Under the pieces are notes generated by a model that worked only from the letters and a program-made list of their open reading frames with translations, made no database searches and was not told the origin of the DNA. DNA of 64,000 bases from the NCBI RefSeq assembly GCF_021559775.1, contig NZ_CP056051.1, positions 62,001-126,000 of the forward strand. Direction: 5' to 3'. The DNA is from Gillisella vitis. GTDB taxonomy: Bacteria; Pseudomonadota; Alphaproteobacteria; Rhizobiales; Rhizobiaceae. Below, piece by piece: positions 9,330 to 18,548 of the stretch (its first letter is position 1; each line of letters begins with the position of its first letter). A program made the translations under genes and the position numbers.

Positions 9330-9481
9330 TGCAGGAGCCGGCGTCAAAGGCGCAACGGCTGCGCCGTCCTCCACATGCGTTCCGGCCGTTCCGGTGCCCC
9401 TGCCGCCTGATCGCTCCTGCCATCGGCCCTCCGTGACGGGGTCGCGATGGACGCGGGCCCCGCAAATGGAGGTTTGGAAAA
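9330..9481 (+). promoter_or_regulatory. Structured leader of ardC (L3)
   Basis: It contains GCCGTCCTCCAC (9363-9374) followed by TGCGTTCCGGCC, nearly identical to the copy at 13590-13601 and similar to those at 15312 and 19770. Just before the ribosome site is a two-part hairpin, GGGG/CCCC (9438-9441, 9458-9461) enclosing CGCG/CGCG with loop ATGGA. GGAGG then precedes the ATG at 9482. Members of this family sit upstream of ardC and DUF736 genes. Confidence 0.55.
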
Positions 9482-10408
9482 ATGAGCAGGAAATCAGAAG
9501 GTACGCGCACTGACGTCTATGCGCGGATCACCGACCGCATCGTCGCCGATCTGGAAAAGGGTGTGCGCCCATGGGTGCAGCCGTGGAATGCCGGAAACCT
9601 GTCCGGTTGGGTCAGCCGACCGCTGCGCCACAACGGCCAACGCTACACCGGGCTTAATGTTCTTCTTCTCTGGTCGGAGACTATCGCCAACGGCTTCATG
9701 TCCGCAAGCTGGATGACGCTTCGGCAGGCGAACGAACTTGGCGGACATGTGCGCAAGGGCGAAAGCGGCGCAACCGTGGTTTATGCGAGCCGCTTTACGA
9801 AGACCGAGAAGGGGGCTGGCGGCGACGCGGTTGAGCGCGACATCCCGTTTCTGAAGGCCTACACGGTCTTTAATTGCGACCAGATCGATGGCCTTCCCGA
9901 CCACTTCTACCGTCGCCCTGAACCGGTCATCAAGCCGCTCGAGCGCATCGCCCATGCCGACCGCTTTTTCGCCAACACTGGAGCGGTCATCTGCTACGGC
10001 GGGGGCCAAGCCTTCTATCAGCCGTCCGCCGATACGATCCAGATGCCAGCTTTCGAGACGTTTCGGGATGCGGAGAGTTATTACGCCGTCCTTGGACATG
10101 AGGTCACCCACTGGGTCGGCGCAACCCACCGGCTGAATCGCGATCTCAGCCGCTATCACAAGGATCGCACCGATCGCGCGCGCGAAGAGCTTTGTGCAGA
10201 CATCGGAGCCAGCTTCCTATGCGCCGATCTTGGCATCGTGCCGGAACTGGAGCCGCGGCCAGATCATGCAAGCTATGTGGCCTCGTGGCTGAAGCTGCTT
10301 GAAGGTGACCGCCGTGCAATTTTCCAGGCTGCCGCACATGCGCAGCGGGCTGTCGCCTATCTCCACGCTCTGCAGCCGCAGGCGGACACGGAGCGGGAGG
10401 CGGCATGA
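9482..10408 (+). CDS. ardC: ArdC-type antirestriction protein
   Basis: A 308-residue protein. The N-terminal ssDNA-binding DUF1738-type domain (VYARITDRIVADLEKG, GLNVLLLW, GESGATVVYA) is followed by a zincin-like metallopeptidase domain with the motif GHEVTHW (HExxH) and a downstream EEL acidic motif (AREELCADIGASFLC). ArdC proteins bind incoming single-stranded DNA and protect plasmids from host restriction during conjugation. The location fits: it is on the strand that would be templated by the entering T-strand, about 14 kb from oriT. GGAGG lies ten bases before the ATG. A 34-codon reading frame overlaps its stop (10405-10509) but has no other support. Confidence 0.9.
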   Translation: MSRKSEGTRTDVYARITDRIVADLEKGVRPWVQPWNAGNLSGWVSRPLRHNGQRYTGLNVLLLWSETIANGFMSASWMTLRQANELGGHVRKGESGATVVYASRFTKTEKGAGGDAVERDIPFLKAYTVFNCDQIDGLPDHFYRRPEPVIKPLERIAHADRFFANTGAVICYGGGQAFYQPSADTIQMPAFETFRDAESYYAVLGHEVTHWVGATHRLNRDLSRYHKDRTDRAREELCADIGASFLCADLGIVPELEPRPDHASYVASWLKLLEGDRRAIFQAAAHAQRAVAYLHALQPQADTEREAA

Positions 10409-10982
10409 TGCTCTATGCTCCAGATCTCGCCGAGGTGGACACATTCTCCCAAAATCGCCAGCGGCACTTTCGTTTCGCGCTGGCGTCCAGTCGCCCACCA
10501 TCGTGCTGATGGAGGCGCACGGGGGGATCGACGCGATGGTAGGTGGCGCTCTGCCTGATACTTAGTCTTTCATTCTCGGGAAGCGAAAAGCTTGCTCCCA
10601 GCCATGCCGGAGGAGGCAATGCCGTCCATCCCGATCAGCCGGAACGGACGATAGGCACGAGGTGCCGGGCCGGGGCCAGGCTGAAGATGTTCGTTCGACG
10701 CTGGAAGGGAGCATCGTCCAGCAAGCACCGGTATCGGCCAAGGTCGGTGGTGATGTGGCCGGGGCGCAACGATGGTATTGTCGGAAATGGCAGGGCAGGA
10801 CGTGGATGTGACGTGGGATAATCGTCTTGCCAAAGACGATACCGTCCATTTACCCGTTGGAACACTATCGTCGATAACTCTTACGGTATGTCATGTGCCA
10901 TCCGGTTGGGACTGGCCACACCCACGCAGACCTCAATGGATCTGGTGTGACCGAAGGACGCCTTCGTCTCGATCGCCTTCCC
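10409..10982. other. 574-base gap, no gene recognised
   Basis: No convincing coding region on either strand. The sequence looks like degraded mobile-element or plasmid DNA between ardC and the IS-disrupted leader. Fragmentary minus-strand frames near 10570-10865 do not match a family I know. Confidence 0.4.
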
Positions 10983-11039
10983 GCAACGGCTTCACCGACC
11001 TTCTTCCCCTGCGGCTATGCCGCATTCCTCGCGAAACAT
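10983..11039 (+). repeat. 57-bp direct repeat, copy 1 (5' part of interrupted leader L5)
   Basis: Identical to 15238-15294. It includes the hairpin TGCGGC-TAT-GCCGCA (11010-11024) of the leader family and is cut at 11039/11040 by the IS110-type element. The remaining leader resumes at about 13569 (CATCAAGAAAGCC) and carries GCCGTCCTCCAC at 13590-13601. Confidence 0.85.
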
Positions 11040-11446
11040 ATGTGGACACCCCCTCGGTCAAGCCTATCTTCTGATCTTTTTGAACCCGGCTGGCTGCTCG
11101 CATATGTCCGGCCTCTCTGATGATCGGCCGAACGGTCGCGGGCCTTGATGAAATCCGCGGATCATGGTCCCAATCAAAAAAGCGCATTCTGCAGATGCAG
11201 TCTCGCGAACGGGTTGTCCTGATCCCGGCGGAACCGGTATTCATCACGATCGTCTGGCAGGCCCTCCGAACTCGGTGACGCTGTTGCGTCGGTTTCTATC
11301 CGATGGCGTTTGTGTATACCGTCTGCCGCGTCATCACGGCCCATGCGATCCGCGCCATCTTGTTCGCCAGCGCCACGGTCGTCAGGCGCGGGGGCTTCGT
11401 CAACAACAATTTCCTGACCCACTCGATGAGCGGCCCGTGCATCTTA

Positions 11447-12618
11447 TACCAACCTGCATTGATCAGAACTGACGAGCCCATTTTCGGCGGCCGATGGTCA
11501 TGATGCGCCAAGGCTGATCGACCAGCTTGTTCCAAGCCTCGCAGCAGTGGTCGAGAATATTGTCGTGGGAGGTAAAAACGCGATTGGAAAGCCAGTTATC
11601 GCGCATGAATTGCCAAACGTTCTCGACCGGGTTCAGCTCGGGACACTTGGCGGGTAGCGCGATGATGCTGATGTTGTCGGGGACCTCGAGCTTGTCGGTC
11701 ATGTGCCATCCGGCCTGGTCCATCAACACCACGGCGTGCGCGCCCGGCGCTACGGCGAGCGCGATCTCAGCGAGATGTAGCGACATCGTTTCTGTGTTGC
11801 AAAAGGGCAGGATCAGCCCGGCACCCTTGCCCTGTTCGGGGCAGATGGCTCCGAAGATGTAGGCCGATTTCGTGCGCTGGTCCTTGGGCGCCGAGGGTCG
11901 TGTTCCGCGTCTGGCCCAGCGCCGTGTGATGGTGTTCTTCTGACCGACGCGGGCCTCGTCTTGGAACCAGACTTCTATGGACGTGCCCTTCGGGAGGCTT
12001 GTCCGGACCTTTGCCACTTCGGCAGCAAAGCCCCCTTTTTGAATGTCTCCATGGCCAGCTCGTTCTGCGCATGATGACGTGGTCGCGCGGTCAGCTTCAC
12101 ATAGCCCAGCTTTTTCAACTCGCGGCTCACGGTGGTTTCGTCGAGCGACACCGCGAACTCCTCGTGCAGCAAATACACAAGGTCGATCAACCGCCAACGC
12201 ACGACACCATGGATCGCCGGGATCGGCCCGCGCTCGACCGCCTCGACCAGCGCACGACGCTGGGCATCGTTGAGGATCGACGGCTTGCCCGGCGCCTTGC
12301 CGTCCAGAAGACCGTCGGGGCCACGGGCATTGAACCGGATCACCCAGTCCCGCACGATCTGAAGGGTCACCCCGCCAATCCTTGCGGCCTCGCTCCTGCT
12401 GCTCCCCTCGTAGATCTGCGCCAGGGCCAGCAGTCGCCGGGCCTGCGGCGCGCTCTTTGATAATCGCGCCAGTCGCCGGAGCGACGCTCCGTCAAAATCT
12501 TCCCGCAAGCCGATCGCTTGTCCCATCGCCACGTCCTTTCGATGCAGGACGCCATTGATTCACACTTTCATCGCTTTGGGAATCCACAACCTGAGTCAGC
12601 CTCAACGCAGGCTGGTAT
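11447..12618 (-). mobile_element. IS630-family element nested in IS110
   Basis: About 1172 bp flanked by a TA duplication (11445-11446 and 12619-12620), the hallmark of IS630/Tc1-mariner insertion. The terminal inverted repeats begin TACCAACCTGCATTGA on the left and, on the opposite strand at the right, ATACCAGCCTGCGTTGA. Confidence 0.85.
11463..12532 (-). CDS. IS630-family DDE transposase, two frames
   Basis: The first frame (start 12532) encodes the helix-turn-helix half (ARIGGVTLQIVRDWVIRFN). The second encodes the DDE catalytic half with D in VWFQDEARVG, D in VVLMDQAGWH and E in ELNPVENVW, so all three catalytic acids are present. The two halves join at AAAAAGGGGG (about 12031-12040 on the plus strand, read in complement): METFKKG continues as GFAAEVAKV after a -1 shift. 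With one added base the gene has 357 codons. Some IS630 elements use programmed -1 frameshifting, so this may be functional; a single-base sequencing loss is the alternative. Confidence 0.8.
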
Positions 12619-13731
12619 TATGCCTGACATGCCTGAGGACGGCTGTCGCGCCGACGATCAGCAGCGTTCGCAGATATCGGTTCCCGGCCTTCGTGATCCT
12701 GCCGAGGCGCTCTTTTCCTCCGGACGAGTTCGATCGTGGCGTCAGCCCGAGCCATGCGGCAAATTCTCGCCCCGACCTGAAGACTGACGCATCAGGCACC
12801 GTCGCCGCCAATGCTGTGGCAGTGATTACGCCGACGCCGGGGATCGTCGCAAGCCTGCGGCCTGCTTCGCTCGTTCGTTGCCATTCGCGTATCTTGGCTT
12901 CAAGTGTCCTAACCTCGGCGGTCAGGGAGTCGATTTGCCTGGCCAAGGATACGACAATGTCAGTCACGAGTGGCGGAACGTCCAGCTCGGTCGGCTTGTG
13001 TGCGAGCACCCGCTCGACGAGCTCTGCCGTTCTTTCGATCCCGACCGGCGCCACCATGCCGATCTCCGTGAGATGGCCTCGTAAGGCGTTCACCAGCATG
13101 GTCCTCTGCCGGATGAGGAGAGCACGCGACTTGTGCACCATCAGGATCGACTGCTGCGACACGGTTTTGATTGGAACGAACCGCATGGTCGGCCGGGTCA
13201 CAGCCTCGCAGATCGCCTCGGCATCCACCATGTCGTTCTTCCCCCGCTTCACGTACGGCTTCACATAAGCCGGCGCCATCAGCTTGACCTCATGGCCCAT
13301 GCCTGTCAGTTCGCGCGCCCAGTGATGCGCGGAGCCGCACGCCTCCATGCCGATCAGACTCGGCTCCAGCTTGGCAAAGAATGCAAGAAGGTGCGCGCGC
13401 CGGAGTTTCTGAGCGATCACGACACGATTGCTGTCATCAATGCCGTGAACCTGGAAGACATTCTTTGCGAGGTCGATTCCGATTGTCAGCCTGGACATCC
13501 CGTTTCCTTTCCAACGTTTGATTGGTCCCTGCCGATATTCTCGGCGGTAGTGGTGGGGGTGTCCACATCATCAAGAAAGCCTCTCCCTGGCCGTCCTCCA
13601 CTGCGTTTCGGCCTTTCAGGTGCAGGCCGATCGTCCCCGGTCCTATCGACTGCCATCGAGATCCTATGAGTCGCGGCGGCAACCTGTTTTGATCTTCTGG
13701 ACATCAGTGCCGTTGCAGAAAGGAGCAGGAT

Positions 13732-14867
13732 ATGTCGCAGTTCGATATGCAAAATGGGGCGGATGCGATTTTCGTCTCGATAGAATTGAGCAAGAAAACG
13801 TGGCTGGTGACCTCTATTTCGCCGGGCACCGGCGAGAAGATGTCACGTCACAACGTTGACGGTGGAGATATTACCGCTCTTCGCGATCGGTTCATTCACT
13901 TGAAGTCGAAGGCCCGCGAACGCACTGGCAGAGAATGCCTGTTGGTCATTATCCACGAAGCAGGTTTCGACGGTTTCTGGTTACAAAGAGTTTTGGAGGC
14001 CGAAGGCCACGAAAGCTATGTTGTCGATGCGGCGTCGATTGCCACATCCCGCCGGCGGCGCAGGGTGAAGACTGATCGTCTTGACGGTGAAACTCTCATC
14101 AGGGCGCTGCTGGCCTTTAAGCGCGGTGAGCCTCGAGCATGCTCAATGGTGCGTATTCCATCTGATGCTGAAGAGGATCGGCGACGTATTGGCCGCGAGC
14201 GCCAGATATTGCTGACAGAGCGGATTCAACATAGCAACCGGATCAAGGGGCTTTTATTCTCGCAAGGAATTCGGGGATATAGCCCGTTTCAACGGGATCG
14301 TCGCGAACGGTTGGAAACATTGAAGACCGGCGACGGGCGCCCATTGCCGGAGCACATGAAGAGGCAGATCGGTCGCGAGCTCGATCGGCTCGAAATACTA
14401 CAGAAACAGATTGCGCAGGTCGAAGCAGAACGGGACGAGATGCTGACCAGCGCCAAGCACGCCAGTCGCGAGGTCGGCATCTGACCAACATAGTGGGTAT
14501 TGGCTCAGAATTCGCTGGCATGCTTTGGAGCGAAGGTCTCTGCCGCCATTTCGATAATCGCCGACAAGTTGCCGCCTATGCAGGGCTTGCGCCAACGCCC
14601 TGGCAGAGCGGATCAATCGACCGGGAACAGGGGATCGGAAAATCTGGAAATCCGCGGTTGCGTGTTACGATGCTGGAGATGGCCTGGCTTTGGCTCAGGC
14701 ATCAACCCCGAACGGCGTTAAGCCGGTGGTTTAACGAACGGATCGCGCAAAGTGGCGGCCGCTTCAAGAAGGTCATGATAACTGCGCTGGCTAGAAAGCT
14801 TGTGGTGGCGTTGTGGAAATACGTCACCGCAGGGGTTGTCATAGAAGGGGTCGTACTGCGCGCATGA
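13732..14867 (+). pseudogene. Second IS110-type transposase, one apparent frameshift
   Basis: The first part starts MSQFDMQNGADAIFVSIELS with AAAGGAG upstream and contains the conserved TSRRRRRVKTDRLDGETL segment. After a one-base loss near 14465-14480 the second frame continues with LTNIVGIGSEFAGMLWSEG, HFDNRRQVAAYAGLAPTPWQ, GKSGNPRLRVTMLEMAWLWL and a usual C-terminus. One added base gives 379 codons. A different subgroup from the IS110 at 11040. It follows directly on the remains of leader L5 (13569-13731), so its left end lies near 13640-13730; I could not define its ends. Confidence 0.75.
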
Positions 14868-15237
14868 CAAGTTCTTCGAATACCAGTTCGGCAGGGGCCT
14901 GATCAGTCCCGCCGGAACCAGGTGGACGACCGGATCGCGGCCTGGCGTACATGCCGTCATCGAGAATGGTATCGTCCTCCTGAGCCTTGCCGTCGAAAGC
15001 GGGATTATGGTGCAGCCGCCTGTGCGGCGACCGGATGTGAGGTTGATACGTGTATCAGCGCGGATCAGGAATGGGCTCAGACCTTTGGTTCATCAGGCGT
15101 GGAGCGATCTAACCAGTCCTGCCGGTCGTCGTACGGCTGTAGGGCCGATGAACAGCACCGTTCACCAGAATGATGCTGAAGGCCGTCCTGTGTTGCCTCT
15201 TTGCTGGCTGGTCTTGCCCCGGTCAGTCCTTTGACTT
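14868..15237. other. 370-base gap after the second IS110 transposase
   Basis: Probably the right flank of the IS110-type element followed by old plasmid DNA. No gene or clear signal is seen before the 57-bp repeat at 15238. Confidence 0.35.
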
Positions 15238-15294
15238 GCAACGGCTTCACCGACCTTCTTCCCCTGCGGCTATGCCGCATTCCTCGCGAAACAT
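15238..15294 (+). repeat. 57-bp direct repeat, copy 2
   Basis: Identical to 10983-11039. Here it forms the 5' part of an uninterrupted leader in front of a DUF736 gene. Recombination between the copies would delete the whole IS cluster (about 4.26 kb). Confidence 0.85.
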
Positions 15295-15421
15295 CAAGAA
15301 GCTCGTCTGCCGCCGTCCTTCGCTTTCGCTTCGGTCCAGGGATGCAGTCGGCCTGGCCCGTTGCCTTTTGACCGCCACGAGGCCGCACAGGGCGGCTTCG
15401 ACAATCAGTCAGGAGACGAAA
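15238..15421 (+). promoter_or_regulatory. Structured leader of the target DUF736 gene (L4)
   Basis: Order of elements: CTTCTTCCCC, hairpin TGCGGC-TAT-GCCGCA (15265-15279), TCCTCGC, GCCGTCCTTCGC (15312-15323), then an 8-bp hairpin GAGGCCGC/GCGGCTTC (15379-15386, 15392-15399; loop ACAGG), then AGGAG and the ATG at 15422. The same order is found in the leader at 19700-19881 and partly at 9330-9481 and 10983/13569. Confidence 0.6.
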
Positions 15422-15573
15422 ATGGCTACCATCGGCACTTTCCAGCAGTCCAACACTAACGAGTTCAACGGCGAGATCGTCACCCTTTCCCTTCAAGCCA
15501 AGAAGGTTCGCATCGTTCCCGATGCGCGCGTGAGCGGCGAAAACACGCCCAGCCACCGGGTCTTCATAGGCCG

Positions 15574-16321
15574 CATCGATTATGCGTAGCGCGTGATTAT
15601 GCGGAGTCTTATGGCGGCGGCCCCAGTATTCCGGGGCTTTTGTGGCTGTTTCGCACCGCATAATATCGGGGTGATGTGGACGGCGCCGCCCGTATTGAGC
15701 GGCGCCGCGGTGTCGGTCAGCGCGACCAGATCAGGGCATATTTGCCATCGTCGCCTTCGAAGAGGTTGGCGTAGATGGGTGCGCTGAAGGAGGGATCGTC
15801 GAGCTTGGCCGAGTGGTAGGTCCGATCCTCCTTGGAGGTCCGGCGCCAGGCGGCACCGATCTCGACGCCGGAGACGATGACCCGCAGGTCGGGCGCCTTG
15901 TCGCTGGTGGCTGCGGGATCGCTGGGGACGAGGCGCGCCTTGGCGTCGATGGCGAGGGTCTTGATGGTGCCGGTGTAGGTGCCGTCATTGCTGAGGGTGA
16001 ACGAACCGATCTGGGACATGGTGGAACTCCTGTGCTGTGTTCAAGCCCGCGACCATCGCGGCCTTGTGGCGATCGAGAGCCCTGGGACGGCCGACCCGCA
16101 CCGTCAGGCCGCAGCGCATGCGAAGGACGGCGCGTAGCGATCTTGTTGTTGGGCGAGGAGCGGCGCCGCCGCGGGGAAGAAGATCGCCGGAGCGCTGTTG
16201 CGGGGAACAGGCCGGGTCGCAGACCGCATCGCGGGGCAGATCCGCCCAGAACAAGGCCCGTCGGTCGAAGGGCATCACGGCACCCGGCAGCACCACCCAC
16301 AGCCGGGCGTTCGCACATTGC
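15574..16321 (-). repeat. Left inverted arm of the RIT element (748 bp)
   Basis: The reverse complement of 19580-20327. Both arms have the same length and encode the same 100-residue DUF736 protein. The inner limit is CACATTGC at 16314-16321. The arm holds the leader (16020-16201) and the DUF736 gene (15717-16019). Confidence 0.9.
15717..16019 (-). CDS. DUF736 protein, left passenger copy
   Basis: A 100-residue protein beginning MSQIGSFTLSNDGTYTGTIK, with EIGAAWRRTS and KLDDPSFSAPIYANLF, ending LIWSR: full family length. Identical to the right-arm copy. Its own leader lies at 16020-16201 and a ribosome site (AGGAG) precedes the ATG. It reads out of the element, leftwards. Related to, but clearly diverged from, the interrupted host copy, so the arm was not made by simple duplication of the target gene. 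Confidence 0.85.
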   Translation of the reverse strand: MSQIGSFTLSNDGTYTGTIKTLAIDAKARLVPSDPAATSDKAPDLRVIVSGVEIGAAWRRTSKEDRTYHSAKLDDPSFSAPIYANLFEGDDGKYALIWSR

Positions 16322-16407
16322 ACGACAGCACCAGGTACAACTGCTGGCGTTCGGAATCACAGTCCACTCGGATCATAGTCCTGCTTCCACATGCAAAAGG
16401 AGGCGAC

Positions 16408-17634
16408 ATGCCAACGGGTGTTTATGTTCGGAAGAACGCGGTCGGGGACCGCTTGAAGGCGGGAATGGCTGCGGACCACGCGGCGGACTTCGCGCAATGG
16501 CTTCGTGAGCGACGCTATACGCCACGTACCATCATCGAGAAGATGCGGCTGCTTGCGAGCTGGACGCACTGGGCATGCGCGGAGAATTACACGCTCGCCG
16601 CGATCCGTGAGGCGCATGCGACATCGTTCGCCTTAATTGCAGCGGGGCAATGCCCGCGCTTCCGTGGCGACATCAACCAGGATGCGGTCGAGATCGCCAA
16701 GCTGTTCATCGCCTATCTCGAGGATCGCAGCGTATTGGTGGGCCCGCCGGCCAAGCCGGTTGCGCCGCTGGTGGCCGAGTTTGCGGCTTGGGCCCGCGAG
16801 CAGCGCGGTCTGGCCGAAACGACGCTGGCCACGTATCTCGGAACAATCACACCCTTCATCGATACGCTGGGGGACACGCCAGCTATCTACGACGCCGCAA
16901 CGATCCGAGCCTACATGATCGAGCGCGCGAAAGCAGTATCGGTGGCGCGGATGAAGGGGATATCGGTCGGCATTCGCGCCTTCCTGCGCTTCCTGATCGC
17001 GACAGGACGATGCCGGCCCGGACTCGACCACGCCATGCCCAACGTTGCGGGCTGGCGGCTGGCCTCGATCCCGCGCTTTCTGCCCGATGCCGATATCGCG
17101 CGGATCATCGGGGCGTGCAACGGTGAGCGTCGCCTGCGCGACCGGGCCATCATCCTGCTGTTGGTTCGGCTCGGACTTCGGGCGAGCGAGGTCGCACGGC
17201 TCGGCTTCGGCGATATCGACTGGCGGCAGGGCAGCATCCGCCTGTTCGGCAAAGGCCGGCGCGAAGAACTGCTGCCACTCACCCAGGAGATCGGCGACGC
17301 GCTGCTTGCCTATATCGAACGCGGTCGGCCGGCGCTGGCGGTACCATCCCTGTTCATTACCGAATATGCGCCGCTGCGCCCCATCGACCGCATCACGGTC
17401 AAATGCCTGGTCAAGCGCGCCCTCAAACGCGGCGGTGTCGAAAGCCATTACAAGGGGGCACATATCCTGCGGCACTCGGCGGCTACGGCGATGCTCCGCC
17501 ACGGCGTCAGCTTAGCCCATGTTGGCACTGTGCTGCGTCACCGGTCGCCGGAGATGACTGCGCATTACGCCAAGGTCGATATCGCACTTCTGTCGGCCAT
17601 CGCTCAGTCCTGGCCGGGGAGGTCGCCATGCTGA
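16408..17634 (+). CDS. ritA: RIT tyrosine recombinase A
   Basis: A 408-residue protein starting at the ATG at 16408 behind a strong AAAGGAGG. N-terminal SAM-like DNA-binding part; catalytic domain with Arg in LGLRASEVARL, Lys in GKGRREE, HILRHSAAT (HxxR), His in LRHRSPEMTAHY and the Tyr nucleophile in the same motif. All catalytic residues are present. First gene of the three-gene operon; the stop overlaps the next start (ATGCTGA). Confidence 0.9.
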   Translation: MPTGVYVRKNAVGDRLKAGMAADHAADFAQWLRERRYTPRTIIEKMRLLASWTHWACAENYTLAAIREAHATSFALIAAGQCPRFRGDINQDAVEIAKLFIAYLEDRSVLVGPPAKPVAPLVAEFAAWAREQRGLAETTLATYLGTITPFIDTLGDTPAIYDAATIRAYMIERAKAVSVARMKGISVGIRAFLRFLIATGRCRPGLDHAMPNVAGWRLASIPRFLPDADIARIIGACNGERRLRDRAIILLLVRLGLRASEVARLGFGDIDWRQGSIRLFGKGRREELLPLTQEIGDALLAYIERGRPALAVPSLFITEYAPLRPIDRITVKCLVKRALKRGGVESHYKGAHILRHSAATAMLRHGVSLAHVGTVLRHRSPEMTAHYAKVDIALLSAIAQSWPGRSPC

Positions 17635-18548
17635 CCGACGATGCTGATCGCTATATCGCATTGCGCCGCTCGCTCGGCTTCAAACTGGCAAAGACGTCTC
17701 GGCACCTGGCTGCGTTCGCGTGCTATGCGGTTGACCACGGCGATATCCATGTTCGCCACGAGACCGCGATCGCATGGGCGGCGACCGTCTCGTCGACCCC
17801 GCGCAGTCACCAGCGGCGGCTTGGCGAGATCGCTCTCTTCGCACGCTTCCTGCATGCCGAGGATCGCGCCCATGAAGTGCCGCACCATCATCCCGACCCT
17901 GGTGCTGCAAAACGTCCCGCGCCCTATATCTACACATCTGCGGAACTGGCGCGCATGCTCGATGCCGCGGGCAATCTGCGGCACCAGAAGCCCAGCCCGC
18001 TCAGGCGCCACATCTATGTGATGCTGGTTGGGCTGCTGGCGTCGACGGGCCTGCGGATATCGGAGGCTCTGAACCTGAGGTTGGACGATGCGCTGCCAGA
18101 TGGCGTGCTGCACATCCGGCAGACCAAGTTCAACAAGAGCCGGCTGGTGCCGATGCACGCCAGCGTGGTCGAGGCGCTGCGGGCCTATCTTGAGGTCCGT
18201 CGGCGGTTCGCCGGGGCGGACGACCATGTGTTCCTCTCGGTGGATGCCAAGCCGATGCCCCTTCGAACCGTCGAGAGCACCTTCCATGTGATCCTGCGCA
18301 AGGCTGGCGTCGGTCAGGATCGGTCGCGTCGCCCGCGTATCCATGATCTGCGCCACACCTTCGCGACCCGTGCGCTGGAGCAATGTGCGATGCGCCGGGA
18401 TGATGTTGCGCGGGACTTCGTCGCACTCTCCACCTATCTTGGCCACGCGAGTATCCGGCATACCTACTGGTATCTGGAAGCCACGCCCGACCTCATGGGC
18501 GATATCGCGGCGGCTGCCGAGGCGCTGATCGAGGGAGAGATCGCATGA
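17628..18548 (+). CDS. ritB: RIT tyrosine recombinase B
   Basis: A 306-residue protein. The start is the ATG at 17628, overlapping ritA by seven bases, with GGGGAGG upstream. Catalytic set: TGLRISEALNL, KFNKSRLVP, HDLRHTFAT and LGHASIRHTYWYL. RIT elements always carry three different recombinases in this order; why three are needed is not understood. Overlaps ritC by ATGA. Confidence 0.9.
   Translation: MLTDDADRYIALRRSLGFKLAKTSRHLAAFACYAVDHGDIHVRHETAIAWAATVSSTPRSHQRRLGEIALFARFLHAEDRAHEVPHHHPDPGAAKRPAPYIYTSAELARMLDAAGNLRHQKPSPLRRHIYVMLVGLLASTGLRISEALNLRLDDALPDGVLHIRQTKFNKSRLVPMHASVVEALRAYLEVRRRFAGADDHVFLSVDAKPMPLRTVESTFHVILRKAGVGQDRSRRPRIHDLRHTFATRALEQCAMRRDDVARDFVALSTYLGHASIRHTYWYLEATPDLMGDIAAAAEALIEGEIA

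Larger units (their letters stand above)
11296..13498 (-). pseudogene. IS110-family transposase split by IS630
   Basis: The N-terminal DEDD RuvC-like domain (MSRLTIGIDLAKNVFQVHG) and the Transposase_20 segment (LATIPGVGVITATALAATVP) are in the piece from 13498 to 12619. The C-terminus (LIEWVRKLLLTKPPRL to RIAWAVMTRQTVY) is in the piece from 11444 to 11296. Removing 11445-12618, which is the IS630 element plus one TA, gives exactly 343 codons (342 residues) with no stop. The gene was therefore intact until the IS630 insertion. IS110 transposases act through a Holliday-junction-resolvase-like nuclease fold, unlike DDE enzymes. Confidence 0.85.
11040..13568 (-). mobile_element. IS110-family element, itself interrupted by an IS630 element
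   Basis: The ends are a perfect 14-bp inverted repeat, ATGTGGACACCCCC at 11040-11053 and its complement at 13555-13568. Without the nested IS630 it would be 1355 bp, usual for the family. It interrupts the conserved leader L5: the flanks read GCGAAACAT before and CATCAAGAA after, against GCGAAACATCAAGAA in the intact copy at 15294. Its transposase gene is on the minus strand. Confidence 0.85.

Noticed and set aside
10570..10865. Minus-strand frames in the gap after ardC
   Set aside because: Several overlapping frames of similar length, none with a clear ribosome site or family; likely degraded DNA.
15731..16360. 209-codon frame opposite or overlapping the DUF736 passenger gene, and its mirror at 19559-20170
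   Set aside because: A low-complexity Arg/Pro/Ser shadow frame of GC-rich DNA. The DUF736 frame matches a known family and has leader and ribosome site.
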